Assembly: GCA_963729445.1 (NCBI GenBank)
Contig: CAVSNU010000005.1
Coordinates: 124,001 to 188,000, forward strand
Length of the DNA: 64,000 bases
Direction: 5' to 3'
Source of the DNA: JACCZH01 sp963729445
Lineage (GTDB): Bacteria > Chloroflexota > Chloroflexia > Thermomicrobiales > CFX8
Below are positions 1-8,724 of the stretch, piece after piece (within the stretch, counting starts at the first letter, position 1; each line of letters starts with the position of its first letter). Under the pieces are notes generated by a model. That model was not told where the DNA came from and made no database searches. It was given only the letters and a program-made list of their open reading frames with translations. The position numbers and the translations under genes are program-made.

Positions 1-1930
1 TGAGGCTACAACTGCGTCCATCGTCGCTGTTGTTCCCGGCGGAGGTGACGGCTCCCAGGCAGTTGCTGCCTCCCGAGCCGCCGGCAAGGATCGTGTTTGT
101 GACCGTGACGACGCCGGATTCGTTGGTGATGTTCGCTCCAGCCGCAGCGTCGTTGAAGGCCGCCGTCACGCTACTGAGCTCGGTGTCGGCGCCGACGCCC
201 GTATAGACGCCACCACCATTGACGCTCGCCGAGTTCCCGCTGATGGTTGCGTTGACGAGGCTCAGCTCCCCAACGTTGCTCACACCCCCGCCCGACGACG
301 CGGTATTGGTGACCACGCTGACGTGCGTGCCGGTAAGCGCTCCCTCGTTGGCGATGCCACCGCCGAGGCCGGCAAGTGAGACGTTCTCACTCACGGTCGT
401 CCCTCCAAGGGCCGCGCCACCCCGCGTAAACAGACCGCCGCCACTGCTGCCTGCGCTGTTGCGGTCAATCGTGCTGCCGGCGAGGATGACGCCGCCAGCG
501 TTGTACAGGCCCCCACCGGGACCGTTGGTAGACTGATTTCCGCGCAGCGCAGAGTCAATGACCGTCAGCGACTCAGACAGGTTGTAGACGCCGCCGCCGT
601 CGGTGATGGCCGTGTTGTCGACGATCGTGCTGGTCGAGACCGTCGCCGAGCTCGCCGTTGCGTCGACATAGATGCCACCTCCGGCGAGAATGGCGCTGTT
701 GTGCTCGATGGTGCTGCCGGTGAGTGTCAGGGAACCAGTGATGTAGATACCGCCACCGCTCACCGTCGCGGCGTTGCCGCGCACGACTGTCGTCGAGATT
801 GCCGCAACGTCCTCCAGCGCAAATCCACCGCCGCTCTGCGCGGCGTTCTCTTCAATAACCGTGTTGCCGTTCGCCACGAGCGACCCGAAGCTGTAGATGC
901 CGCCACCTGACCCATTCTGCGCCGTGTTGCGCGCGACAGTAACCGTCGTCAACGCTAGCTGCCCGGAGCTCAACATGCCGCCGCCGTGACCGTTCTGCGC
1001 GACATTGTCATTGAGAGCAGTATTGGAGAGGGTCATGGAGCCGTCGTTATTGACGATGCCGCCGCCATCTATGCCGGCCGTGTTCTCGCTCACGGCGTTC
1101 CCGCTGCCCAGCGTCACGGCGCCCCCGTCGTTGTAGATTCCGCCACCGTGGCTCACCGCCACATTGTTTCTGACATGGGTGCTCGTCAGATCCAACACGG
1201 GCGCCGCATCATTGAAGATCCCGCCGCCCATATCCGCACTCGCGTTCTCGGCGACGAGGCTGTTTTCAATCACCGCTGAGCCCTGGTTGAAGATGCCGCC
1301 GCCGTGGCCGCTCAGCGTCGTGTTGCCGGCGATGGTTGTGTTCACCAGCTTCAGGTGGCCCGAGCTAAACACTCCGCCACCGTTGCGACTGGCCTGGTTA
1401 TCACTCACCGTGACGTCGGAGAGGTCCAGTGTGCCGCTGTTGAGGATCGCCCCGCCGTCTTCCGCGTCGGTAGTCGCGCCGTTGCGCAGTGTCAACCCCG
1501 CGATCCCGACGCTGTTGGTTCCAACGATATGGACCAGGCGATCCGGGTCAGCCAGGGTGGCCCCGTCGACCACCGTCTTGCCGGCACCTGCCCCGACAAT
1601 CGAGAGATCGCTGGTAATATCGAGGTCGCCTGTCGCAGCCGCGTCTTCCTCGCTACCGGTAAGCGTCAAGGTGTAGACGCCCTCAGGAACGCTAATCGTA
1701 TCCCGGTCTTGTGACGCGTTTGCCTCCTGGATCGCGGCCCGCAGGGTACAGAGACCGTCGACGGTTTCACACTTACCGTCTCCCGGAATCGCATCCACCG
1801 CGTCGGCGGTGTCGTTTACGGCGTAGCCCTTGGCGTCGGCGTCATGCGGTGCCGCGAGGCTGAGCGCCGAGGCAATGACCAGCGTAGCCACGATCGTCAC
1901 CAGTTTTCGCGCCGGCAGCATGTGCCCCAT
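1..1930 (-). CDS. Secreted right-handed beta-helix protein (CSLREAI-type), partial
   Basis: The minus strand is open from an ATG at 1930 to the left edge, so the C-terminus is missing. AGGAGAG lies about 8 bases before the ATG. Residues 1-35 form a signal peptide (positive start, hydrophobic core, A-rich end). A CTLRAAIQEAN motif follows near residue 60, close to the CSLREAI motif found at the N-terminus of many Chloroflexota and cyanobacterial surface proteins. The rest is about twenty imperfect repeats built on GGGI-Y/F-N then a TV/S-N-N/T pattern, spaced about 25 residues, as in polymorphic-outer-membrane/choice-of-anchor beta-helix proteins. These repeats predict a long solenoid exposed outside the cell. 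The ligand or function is unknown. It is isolated and divergent from the flagellar block. Confidence 0.85.
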   Translation of the reverse strand, partial: MGHMLPARKLVTIVATLVIASALSLAAPHDADAKGYAVNDTADAVDAIPGDGKCETVDGLCTLRAAIQEANASQDRDTISVPEGVYTLTLTGSEEDAAATGDLDITSDLSIVGAGAGKTVVDGATLADPDRLVHIVGTNSVGIAGLTLRNGATTDAEDGGAILNSGTLDLSDVTVSDNQASRNGGGVFSSGHLKLVNTTIAGNTTLSGHGGGIFNQGSAVIENSLVAENASADMGGGIFNDAAPVLDLTSTHVRNNVAVSHGGGIYNDGGAVTLGSGNAVSENTAGIDGGGIVNNDGSMTLSNTALNDNVAQNGHGGGMLSSGQLALTTVTVARNTAQNGSGGGIYSFGSLVANGNTVIEENAAQSGGGFALEDVAAISTTVVRGNAATVSGGGIYITGSLTLTGSTIEHNSAILAGGGIYVDATASSATVSTSTIVDNTAITDGGGVYNLSESLTVIDSALRGNQSTNGPGGGLYNAGGVILAGSTIDRNSAGSSGGGLFTRGGAALGGTTVSENVSLAGLGGGIANEGALTGTHVSVVTNTASSGGGVSNVGELSLVNATISGNSASVNGGGVYTGVGADTELSSVTAAFNDAAAGANITNESGVVTVTNTILAGGSGGSNCLGAVTSAGNNSDDGRSCSL

Positions 1931-2370
1931 CAAGTGTTCTCTCCTGTGTTTCTCAATGTTGTTCGTCACAGATCAACGAGCGCTGCATCTGTTCGTCGTG
2001 CCGGCGCGTCACATCAAGGGTGCACGAGTGCTCGGCCCGTCGCGCCAAGGTCCCAAATATGTCAGGCACGCTCGCACATGCGCGCAGAGCGATTTCGCCA
2101 CCTGCATAGCCTACGTAGCCGCGAGCGCCCTCCGCATACCCCAAAGGTCCTTAGACGGAGGCTCATAAGTCGCGGTCATGCACTGGCCGGGACAATATTC
2201 CTGCCTGTCACAGGTACACAAATCTAGAGTGGTGGGAAGTTTGTCCTCTGGAGTCAGGACTAGCGAGGTATGCGTTAGCGCGGGCAATGTCACTATGATC
2301 CGAAGGTGCCCTTCTGGGGAACTCGGGCATCAGTGCGGCCGCAGGCGTATGGGCGGGAGGGATACCGGCG
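1931..2370. other. Intergenic region between divergent genes
   Basis: This 440-base stretch separates the minus-strand beta-helix gene from the plus-strand flagellar block. Overlapping open frames in it have no recognisable protein and no good ribosome site. It must hold the promoters for both sides, but I see no convincing -35/-10 pair or palindrome. Confidence 0.5.
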
Positions 2371-2661
2371 ATGTCAACCGAGCAGGAAAACGAAGTTCGC
2401 CGGTACGCGTTTGCCGTCGCTATCGGCGCATTCCTCGTCAGCTACCTTGTCACGATGCTACGCACACGCTCCTTTGAGTGGGCGATATTTGCGAGCTCGC
2501 TCGTGCTGGTCGTCATGGTTGGAGCCGGTCTCTTCGTGACCTCCTTCATACGGGTCACGTTGACTGACTCAGCGGAGCGCTCACCAGAAGCACCAACCGG
2601 TCCTAAAGGAAGAGCCGTCGACCTCACGCTCCAGGATGACGATCGCGACGAAGTCGCATAG
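2371..2661 (+). CDS. Small two-span membrane protein
   Basis: This is a 96-residue protein. Two hydrophobic helices (about residues 13-28 and 34-58) are followed by a charged cytoplasmic tail rich in D, E and R. The ATG is preceded by GGAGGGATACCGGCG, a good ribosome site at slightly long spacing. It lies 73 bases before fliA and may be the first gene of the flagellar operon. I do not recognise a family. The hydrophobic pattern and coding-like composition support it as real; a flagellar role is only suggested by position. Confidence 0.6.
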   Translation: MSTEQENEVRRYAFAVAIGAFLVSYLVTMLRTRSFEWAIFASSLVLVVMVGAGLFVTSFIRVTLTDSAERSPEAPTGPKGRAVDLTLQDDDRDEVA

Positions 2662-2734
2662 CGCCCGGGCGTCTCACACAGACGACGGAGACTGGCGAAC
2701 ACTGGCGGGTTCAAGAAACGGATAGCTGGCGGCA

Positions 2735-3529
2735 ATGACAACGGCATCACTCTTCTCGACAGCGAGATCAAGCTCGCCCCCTTCGTGGCACGAGTATGTC
2801 AGCGCGAGGGACGCCAATACGCGCGAGCGTCTGATCTGTCAATATGCGCCGCTCGTCAAGTACGTCGTCGATCGGCTGCGCCTCTCGCTCCCGCCGGGTG
2901 TGGATCGAGACGATCTGCTGGGCTATGGCACGATCGGGCTCATCGAGGCGGTCGATCGGTTTGACCCGCAGCGCGGCGTCAAGTTTGAGACGTACGCGAT
3001 CCTGCGGATTCGCGGCTCGATCATCGACGCGCTGCGCAAGCTGGACATCCTGCCGCGAGGAGTGCGTGAGCGGGCGCGTGCCATTGAGGCCGCCCATCAA
3101 ACGCTCTTGCAGCGCGACGGCGTCGTGCCGTCAGACGAGGTTGTCGCAGCGCACCTCGACATGCCGTTGCCGTCGTATCGGCGGGCCCTGCAAGATGCGG
3201 CGTGCAGGGTATTGTCGCTCCATGCCGGCAGTGAGCGGGACGAAATCCCGGTCGAGGAGATGCTCGCGGATGAGGCGAGCAGTGAGCCCCTCGACGCGGT
3301 GCTCGAAATTGACCTCCGCGCGTGTCTCACGCGTGCGCTGGACGAGCTTCCTGAACGTGGGCGTCTCATCGTGACCCTGTATTACTACGAAGAGCTCACC
3401 ATGAAAGAGATTAGCGCGGTGCTCGGTGTCACGGAGTCCCGCGTCAGCCAGCTCCTGACGCGCTCTCGATTCCAGCTTCGAGCGCTTCTCAATCGCCAGG
3501 GGATTAGTGAGTTTGAGCTTCCGCTGTAG
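2735..3529 (+). CDS. fliA: RNA polymerase sigma-28 factor FliA
   Basis: This 264-residue protein is the usual length for FliA/WhiG-type sigma factors. Region 2 contains the core-binding and -10 recognition stretch (ERLICQYAPLVKYVVDRL, then DDLLGYGTIGLIEAVDRFDP and FETYAILRIRGSIIDALR). Region 3 follows (LDILPRGVRERAR). Region 4 has the helix-turn-helix LTMKEISAVLGVTESRVSQ. It directs transcription of late flagellar genes and is held inactive by FlgM, whose gene is 2.8 kb downstream in the same block. The next gene begins about 25 bases after its stop. Confidence 0.95.
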   Translation: MTTASLFSTARSSSPPSWHEYVSARDANTRERLICQYAPLVKYVVDRLRLSLPPGVDRDDLLGYGTIGLIEAVDRFDPQRGVKFETYAILRIRGSIIDALRKLDILPRGVRERARAIEAAHQTLLQRDGVVPSDEVVAAHLDMPLPSYRRALQDAACRVLSLHAGSERDEIPVEEMLADEASSEPLDAVLEIDLRACLTRALDELPERGRLIVTLYYYEELTMKEISAVLGVTESRVSQLLTRSRFQLRALLNRQGISEFELPL

Positions 3530-3554
3530 CAGGCGGTATGGAGGAATGATCGCG

Positions 3555-4013
3555 ATGTTCGGGATTCCACACATAGACATTGTGCTGTTGCTCGGCTGTC
3601 TGGCGATTGCGACCGCGGCGGCCTGGTCGTCCGCGGACATCAACATCCGCACCCGTGCCATAGAACGAGACCTCAACAGCCTCTTTCAGGAGGCCTGGGA
3701 GCGCCAGCAGGCAGCGCTGGCCGCTCCGCAGTGGTCGGACCGTGCTGAACCCCTGGCCCCGCCGGTGTTTGAACCGTTGTACGGGCATGTCTTTGAGGTG
3801 CAGCCGGAGAACGAGCTCCAGGCAGACTGGGAGACCGGTTCCCTGCCGAAGCTTGATGAGCTGGCCTCGCAGCTGAGCCTCCAGTCACCGGATCTCCTGC
3901 GCCACACGTTGAGCGGAGCACTCGATCTCGGTGCGGCCTCGCACCGATTAGGCACCGGCCGTCAGGAGATGCGCCTGCTGCGCTGGCTGTATTCCGCGCC
4001 GAAGGCGGGCTAA
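3555..4013 (+). CDS. Unknown membrane-anchored protein in the flagellar operon
   Basis: About 152 residues. The N-terminus is one hydrophobic segment (MFGIPHIDIVLLLGCLAIA), followed by a soluble part with an amphipathic helix rich in E, R and Q and a second helical part near the end. I chose the ATG at 3555 because GGAGG at 3540-3544 is 10 bases away; an in-frame ATG at 3546 sits too close to that site. It lies between fliA and the LPQTG protein with short gaps, so it is probably cotranscribed. No family recognised. It could be a membrane-bound helper of flagellar assembly, but that is only from position. Confidence 0.6.
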   Translation: MFGIPHIDIVLLLGCLAIATAAAWSSADINIRTRAIERDLNSLFQEAWERQQAALAAPQWSDRAEPLAPPVFEPLYGHVFEVQPENELQADWETGSLPKLDELASQLSLQSPDLLRHTLSGALDLGAASHRLGTGRQEMRLLRWLYSAPKAG

Positions 4014-4017
4014 GGCG

Positions 4018-4689
4018 ATGGACCAGCAGCGAGGTTTTACACGACGACTCAGATCGGGCGCCATCCTGTGCGTGGCGCTTGCCATCGCTTGCGGCGGCGC
4101 CGTTTTCTCACAGAGCACAGCGGTTCATGCGGAAGCCCAGGCGGTGCGGGTTATTCTGTCGTACGTCCCGATCATCTCCAACTGGGGACCGCCGGACGCC
4201 AGCGGCGTCGTGTTGATCACCTACTCAGAGGGCGATGTGCGCGCCGATCTGGTGGGCCTGCCGCAGCTTGCGGATGATGAATCGTACGAGATGTGGTTGA
4301 TGCACTCCGAGAGCGGCGAGATGCACAGCCTCGCGCGGTTCACCGCGCCGGCGGACGGCGCGGTAACGTATGTCGATCAACTCTTGCCGGAGGCGATTCC
4401 CGATCGCGGCTGGGACTACGTCCTCATCTCGGTGGAGCCCGAGCCGGACCCTGATCCGGCCGCCGATCCACGGCGCACGATCACGGGCGCGATCCCGGGC
4501 ACAGCCGCCGAAGGGGAACAGTTCCCCCCGCTGCTCCCGCAGACCGGACAGCGCATCGAGGCGACAACGTCGCCGGCGCTCATTGCCGTCTTCGCCGGCG
4601 CACTGGGCGCCGGATTGCTCGTCTACGTCGCACGAACCAGATTCAGCTCCTGGCCGGTGCACACTGGTGTCCGAATGGAGGACCGATGA
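4018..4689 (+). CDS. Secreted RskA-like protein with LPQTG sorting-type tail
   Basis: 223 residues. An N-terminal signal sequence (about 12-40) is followed by a domain resembling the extracellular C-terminal domain of anti-sigma-K factors (LVGLPQLADDESYEMWLMHS, then VLISVEPEPDPDP). The C-terminus has LPQTG at residues 173-177, a hydrophobic segment (about 185-205) and a basic stretch RTR, the three-part arrangement of a sortase substrate. About 18 residues follow the basic part, longer than usual. There is no N-terminal zinc-finger or sigma-binding domain, so it is not a normal anti-sigma factor. Its stop overlaps the next flagellar start (ATGA), so it is cotranscribed and translationally coupled. 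No sortase gene is in the window. Confidence 0.7.
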   Translation: MDQQRGFTRRLRSGAILCVALAIACGGAVFSQSTAVHAEAQAVRVILSYVPIISNWGPPDASGVVLITYSEGDVRADLVGLPQLADDESYEMWLMHSESGEMHSLARFTAPADGAVTYVDQLLPEAIPDRGWDYVLISVEPEPDPDPAADPRRTITGAIPGTAAEGEQFPPLLPQTGQRIEATTSPALIAVFAGALGAGLLVYVARTRFSSWPVHTGVRMEDR

Positions 4690-5426
4690 TCCGCGCGTTG
4701 TATCAGGCGACGTCGGCAATGATGGCCCAGATGGCCCGTCAGATCTCGATCAGCGCCAATCTCAGTAATGTCAGCACACCCGGCTATAAGGAAGATAAGC
4801 TGGCAATCGAGGACTTTCGGGAGATGTACCTGCACCGGATCGCCGGAGACGATATACGCGGGATCGGATCGCTGTCCACGGCGGTCCGCCTGGACGCGAC
4901 CAGCGTCAACTTCGAGCAAGGATCGTTAATCGAAACCGGGAACAGCCTTGACCTCGCACTGGCTGGAGATGGCTTCTTCACGATCGAGACACCGGCCGGC
5001 CTGCAGTACACCCGTGATGGCTCGTTTCACCTCGATGCCACCCGGCAATTGGTCACGAGTGATGGCATGCCGGTGCTCGGTGAAAATGGCCCGATCGCGG
5101 TGCCGCAAGGGGACGTCTGGGTCGACGTGGACGGGACGGTCAGGGTGGGTGACCAGATCATCGACCGCCTCAGGTTGACTGCGTTTGAAGACGTCGCGAC
5201 GCTACGCTCGATGGAGAACAACCGCTTTGAGGCCGAGGGCGACGGGGTTCCCGCGGAGACAGCCGGGGTGAGCCAGGGCTTTCTCGAACAGGCGAACGTT
5301 GACCAGACACAGGCGATGGTCGACATGCTGGCGGCCAACCGCAGCTATGCACTCGCCAATCGGATGCTTCAGGTAGCGGATCAATCGCTCGGTCTGGCAG
5401 TAAATGAAATCGGTAAAGTCGGTTAA
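4686..5426 (+). CDS. flgF: Flagellar basal-body rod protein (FlgF/FlgG family)
   Basis: 246 residues. The N-terminal rod motif (residues 1-36, ending in ANLSNVSTPGYKEDK) is followed by the SFXNFDGF-like core (LDLALAGDGFFTIETPAG, TRDGSFHLD) and the C-terminal coiled region ending LAANRSYALANRMLQVADQ. All three are diagnostic of FlgF/FlgG/FlgE proteins. It builds the flagellar rod in the periplasm or cell wall. It is the first of two paralogues; FlgF rather than FlgG is assigned only by order. The start overlaps the previous stop by 4 bases. Confidence 0.85.
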   Translation: MIRALYQATSAMMAQMARQISISANLSNVSTPGYKEDKLAIEDFREMYLHRIAGDDIRGIGSLSTAVRLDATSVNFEQGSLIETGNSLDLALAGDGFFTIETPAGLQYTRDGSFHLDATRQLVTSDGMPVLGENGPIAVPQGDVWVDVDGTVRVGDQIIDRLRLTAFEDVATLRSMENNRFEAEGDGVPAETAGVSQGFLEQANVDQTQAMVDMLAANRSYALANRMLQVADQSLGLAVNEIGKVG

Positions 5427-5458
5427 CAATATGCTGGGAAAGTGCAGGGCTGCGTTTC

Positions 5459-6238
5459 ATGAGTGGGATGTTCCTTTCATCGGTGAGCGGTTTGAGAGCT
5501 CAGCAATCACGGCTCGACAGCGCCGCGAATAATCTCGCGAACCTGTCGACGACCGGTTATAAAGCGACCCGCCTCGATCTCGCCGCCCTTCCGCAGCGGC
5601 CGCTGGAGATCGCGCGAGCCGGATCGACGCCGCTCTCGCTCACCGGGATTCGCGGCGGCGTTGCGCTCGTGGGCACAACACACTCCTTTACGATGGGCGG
5701 CTTGCAGACAACCACCAGCTCTACCGATCTCGCTATTCTCGGCGAGGACGCCTTCTTTCAGGTGCAAACCCAGGATGGCAGCATCGCCTACACGCGCGAC
5801 GGTCAGTTCTCGGTGGATGGGTCGGGACAGCTTGTGACGGCGAACGGTGACGCCATTGAGCCGCCTGTCCGGGTACCCGCCGGGATGACTATCTCGCATA
5901 TCACCGGAGAAGGCGTCGTGATGGGTCTGTCGCCCAACTCCGCGTCGACGCAGCCAATCGGGGTCATCGAGCTGGCACGCTTCCCGAATCCGAACGGGCT
6001 CCTGCTCGCCGGCGGCAACCGGTATGTGGCCAGTCCAGCGGCGGGCGCCGTCGAAACCGGCAATCCAGGCTTGAATGGCTTCCCGCAGGTTGCCAGCGGC
6101 GTGCTTGAGGCATCGAACGTCGACCTCGCGGAACAATCAGTGACGTTGATAGAAGCGCAGCGCGCCTACGCGATGAATCTGCGCGCAATACAGACGCTGG
6201 ACGAGATGATCGGCCTCGTCGTACAAACCCGTTCCTGA
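5459..6238 (+). CDS. flgG: Flagellar basal-body rod protein FlgG-like
   Basis: 259 residues, the usual FlgG length. The N-terminus shows the rod motif (QSRLDSAANNLANLSTTGYK). A central STDLAILGEDAFFQV and YTRDGQFSVDGSGQL match the family, and the C-terminus ends with LEASNVDLAEQSVTLIEAQR and a final helix RAIQTLDEMIGLV. It forms the distal rod or a hook-family layer. It is 32 bases after the preceding paralogue and is followed by a 121-base gap that holds the candidate promoter for flgM. Confidence 0.85.
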   Translation: MSGMFLSSVSGLRAQQSRLDSAANNLANLSTTGYKATRLDLAALPQRPLEIARAGSTPLSLTGIRGGVALVGTTHSFTMGGLQTTTSSTDLAILGEDAFFQVQTQDGSIAYTRDGQFSVDGSGQLVTANGDAIEPPVRVPAGMTISHITGEGVVMGLSPNSASTQPIGVIELARFPNPNGLLLAGGNRYVASPAAGAVETGNPGLNGFPQVASGVLEASNVDLAEQSVTLIEAQRAYAMNLRAIQTLDEMIGLVVQTRS

Positions 6239-6264
6239 TCGATGCGTGCCGGATAGTCGTAGAC

Positions 6265-6291
6265 TCATGCAATCCGGGACACGTCCGATAA
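6265..6291 (+). promoter_or_regulatory. Candidate sigma-28 promoter upstream of flgM
   Basis: TCATGCAA at 6265-6272, an 11-base spacer, then TCCGATAA at 6284-6291. The -10 element differs at one position from the classical sigma-28 GCCGATAA, and the 11-base spacing is exact. The -35 part is weaker, but its first five bases (TCATG) are identical to those of the second candidate at 7227. The start codon of flgM is 68 bases downstream. Confidence 0.55.
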
Positions 6292-6359
6292 TGGAAGAGA
6301 CGCAGGTGCTTCCCGGTCGTAGGGCAGCGAGTCACTCGAATACCTAGGAGAACGTAGCG

Positions 6360-6680
6360 ATGATCGAACGAGCGGGGCAGCAGCGCATACGCGATGCCTA
6401 CCAGACGCGGCCCGAGCAAGCATCAAAGGTTGAGTCGTCCGACACCGCCAGAACTCAGCGGAAACCAGCGGCACAGCCGCTGGCGACGGGAGATTCGGTG
6501 GAGATTTCGGATGAAGGCATGCGTGTCCTTCAACGCGCGGTCGAGACCGTGAAACAGGCTCCCGACATCCGTCATGAGCGAGTGGCCGAGCTGCGTCAGA
6601 AGATCGAAGCGGGCGAATATCAGGTAACGTCGGCTCAGCTCGCCGCCAAGCTCGTGGGCGAGCCCGATGCTCCGCGTTGA
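6360..6680 (+). CDS. flgM: Anti-sigma-28 factor FlgM
   Basis: 106 residues. The C-terminal half has the FlgM pattern: DSVEISDEGMRVLQRAVETV, then RHERVAELRQKIEAGEYQV, the helices that bind and block FliA. The N-terminal half is polar and likely disordered, as in other FlgM proteins that are exported through the hook. AGGAGAACGTAGCG precedes the ATG. It overlaps flgN by 14 bases. A candidate sigma-28 promoter lies just upstream, which would give the usual feedback loop. Confidence 0.9.
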   Translation: MIERAGQQRIRDAYQTRPEQASKVESSDTARTQRKPAAQPLATGDSVEISDEGMRVLQRAVETVKQAPDIRHERVAELRQKIEAGEYQVTSAQLAAKLVGEPDAPR

Positions 6681-7218
6681 TACCTCTGCCGGCGAGAGCG
6701 GCCAACACCCTGACTCCGCGCAACTCGTCGCGTCGGTCGAGGTGCAGCTGCAGCAGCTGATCCTGAACCAACGTGAGCTGGGAGCCCAGCTCGAGCAGTT
6801 GTTCGACGCGCTCGCGCACGGGGATTCCGTCGCCGTTGAACGCATCGCCGGTGACGTTGCACGGCTCGGTGCCCTGGGCGTCGAGCTTCAGGACACGGTT
6901 CTAGACGCCGGGAACGTGCTGGCGGCAGCCAATCCCAGCCTCGATCGACCGTCGACCGTTGCCGGCACGATTGCGCTCGCGCCTGTTCCGGCGACCCGTA
7001 CACGGCTCATGGAGAACGTCGAGCAGCTGGCGAAGGAGATTGAGCGGGTCGCCATTACCCGCCTGCGAGTAGGCGAACTGATCCGCGACCTGAGCACGCT
7101 GCAACACCAGAGCATCCTGGCTTTCGAGCGGCTAGGCACGCTCGACCCCCTCTATGGCAGCAACGCTCAAAGCCGCAACGTCGCTCCCCAGCAGCATCTC
7201 CTCAACACCTCCGCTTGA
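6667..7218 (+). CDS. flgN: Flagellar chaperone FlgN-like protein
   Basis: 183 residues, largely helical, with the long N-terminal coiled coil (SVEVQLQQLILNQRELGAQL) and a C-terminal helix pair expected of FlgN, the export chaperone of the hook-junction proteins FlgK and FlgL. Sequence identity to known FlgN cannot be judged by eye. The assignment rests on length, helical pattern and the conserved order flgM-flgN-flgK-flgL. The start overlaps the end of flgM. Confidence 0.75.
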   Translation: MLRVDTSAGESGQHPDSAQLVASVEVQLQQLILNQRELGAQLEQLFDALAHGDSVAVERIAGDVARLGALGVELQDTVLDAGNVLAAANPSLDRPSTVAGTIALAPVPATRTRLMENVEQLAKEIERVAITRLRVGELIRDLSTLQHQSILAFERLGTLDPLYGSNAQSRNVAPQQHLLNTSA

Positions 7219-7226
7219 CCCGCCCC

Positions 7227-7253
7227 TCATGTTCCCGCCGCATCGGCCGATGA
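7227..7253 (+). promoter_or_regulatory. Candidate sigma-28 promoter upstream of flgK
   Basis: TCATGTTC at 7227-7234, an 11-base spacer, then GCCGATGA at 7246-7253. The -10 element matches GCCGATAA at seven of eight bases and the -35 shares T, A, G, T, T with TAAAGTTT. The spacer is the same length as in the flgM candidate. It is 41 bases before the flgK start. Confidence 0.6.
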
Positions 7254-7294
7254 TGTACATGAAACATCGCGTTTGACCCCAGGGGGAGTCCGAA

Positions 7295-8713
7295 ATGCAA
7301 TCTACGTTTGGCCGGATCGAAACGCTCATGCGAGCGATGCAGGCACAGCAGCGCTCGATCGAAACGAGCAACCATAATATCGCCAACGCCAACACGCCCG
7401 GGTATTCGCGGCAACGCGTCGATCTCATGACCTCGCCCCCCTACACGGTCCCATCGTTCACGCGTGCCACGAACGCCGGACAGATTGGGACCGGTGTATC
7501 GGTGTCGGCCGTGCAGCGCGTTCGAGATGGCTTCCTGGACCGGCAGTACCGCACCCAGCTGGAGCACCTGGGTGACTCCTCCGCCCGCTCGGAGGTGTAC
7601 CGGCAAATCGAAGTCGTGTTCAACGAGCCGAATGAGTCGGGGCTCAGTGTATTTGTAGAGCGGTTCTGGGGATCGTGGCAGGCGCTGGTCAATAGATCGG
7701 GCGACATGGCCACGCGCGGCTATGTTGTCGAAGAAGCGTCGAACCTTGCCGCCAACTTCAACCGCACCCGTCAACAGATTGAGTCACAACGGACGGACAC
7801 GGTCGAAAAAACCCGGCTCCAGGTGCTGGAGATCAACACCATTATCCAGGACGTTGCTGACTTGAACGTCCAGATCGTGGCGGTCCAGACCGTCGGTCAA
7901 CAACCGAATGACCTCAGTGACACGCGCGACCTGCTCCTGGACCGCCTCTCGAAGCTCATCGGGACAACGACCGTTATATCGCCGGAAGGCGCGGTCAACA
8001 TCTACATCGACGGCAAGCCGCTCGTCGACCGCAACAGAACGAACGCCCTGGACACAGCCATCGACCCCGTAACCGGCGATCTCGATCTGATCTGGGCGAA
8101 AGATGGATCGGCCGCTGGCGGCAACGGCGGATCAACACTGGCGTTAATGGAGATGCACAACGTTGAGATACCGGACGTCCTGACCACGCTTGCCACATTG
8201 CGTGACGAGATTGTGAACCAGGTCAACGCTGCCCACCGCGCTGGGTACGGCCTGCAGGACCCGCCGGGCGCGCCGGCAGACCGTGATTTCTTCGAGGTGT
8301 TGCCAAACGGTGACATGCAAGTGAGAGCAGAGATTCTGGCCGACCCCGGGAAAATCGCCGCGGCTTCAGGAGGTGGAGAGCCGGGTAATGGGGACAACGC
8401 GCTAGCCATCGCAAATCTCCGCCACGTCTTTTCGATGGCAGGTGGGACCGCGACCATGGGTGATTTCTACAACACCCTGATTGCTCGAATCGGCGGCAAG
8501 GCCCGCCAGGCCATCAGTATCGAAGCGAACCAGGAAGCGCTCACCTACACCATCGATCGCCAACGGCGGGAGCTCTCAGAGGTTTCCCTCGATGAAGAAG
8601 TAGCCAACATGGTCAAGTTTCAGCATACATATCAAGCCGCGGCGCGGGCCATGACAGTCGTCGACGAGATGCTCGACACCATCATCAATCGTATGGGTAC
8701 CTTCGGACGCTAG
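7295..8713 (+). CDS. flgK: Flagellar hook-associated protein 1, FlgK
   Basis: 472 residues. The N-terminal rod/hook motif (IETSNHNIANANTPGYSRQR), a long helical D1 region (EVYRQIEVVFNEPNESGLSV, NRTRQQIESQRTDTVEKTRL), a variable middle domain and the C-terminal YQAAARAMTVVDEMLDTIIN are all characteristic. FlgK is the first hook-filament junction protein and needs FlgN for export. Its middle domain is shorter than in enteric FlgK (about 547 residues). An AGGGGGAG site precedes the ATG. flgL follows after 11 bases. Confidence 0.92.
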   Translation: MQSTFGRIETLMRAMQAQQRSIETSNHNIANANTPGYSRQRVDLMTSPPYTVPSFTRATNAGQIGTGVSVSAVQRVRDGFLDRQYRTQLEHLGDSSARSEVYRQIEVVFNEPNESGLSVFVERFWGSWQALVNRSGDMATRGYVVEEASNLAANFNRTRQQIESQRTDTVEKTRLQVLEINTIIQDVADLNVQIVAVQTVGQQPNDLSDTRDLLLDRLSKLIGTTTVISPEGAVNIYIDGKPLVDRNRTNALDTAIDPVTGDLDLIWAKDGSAAGGNGGSTLALMEMHNVEIPDVLTTLATLRDEIVNQVNAAHRAGYGLQDPPGAPADRDFFEVLPNGDMQVRAEILADPGKIAAASGGGEPGNGDNALAIANLRHVFSMAGGTATMGDFYNTLIARIGGKARQAISIEANQEALTYTIDRQRRELSEVSLDEEVANMVKFQHTYQAAARAMTVVDEMLDTIINRMGTFGR

Positions 8714-8724
8714 GAGAACTCGAC

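Noticed and set aside
2260..2300. TTAGCG and TATGAT as a housekeeping promoter for the flagellar block
   Set aside because: Spacing of about 13 bases is too short.
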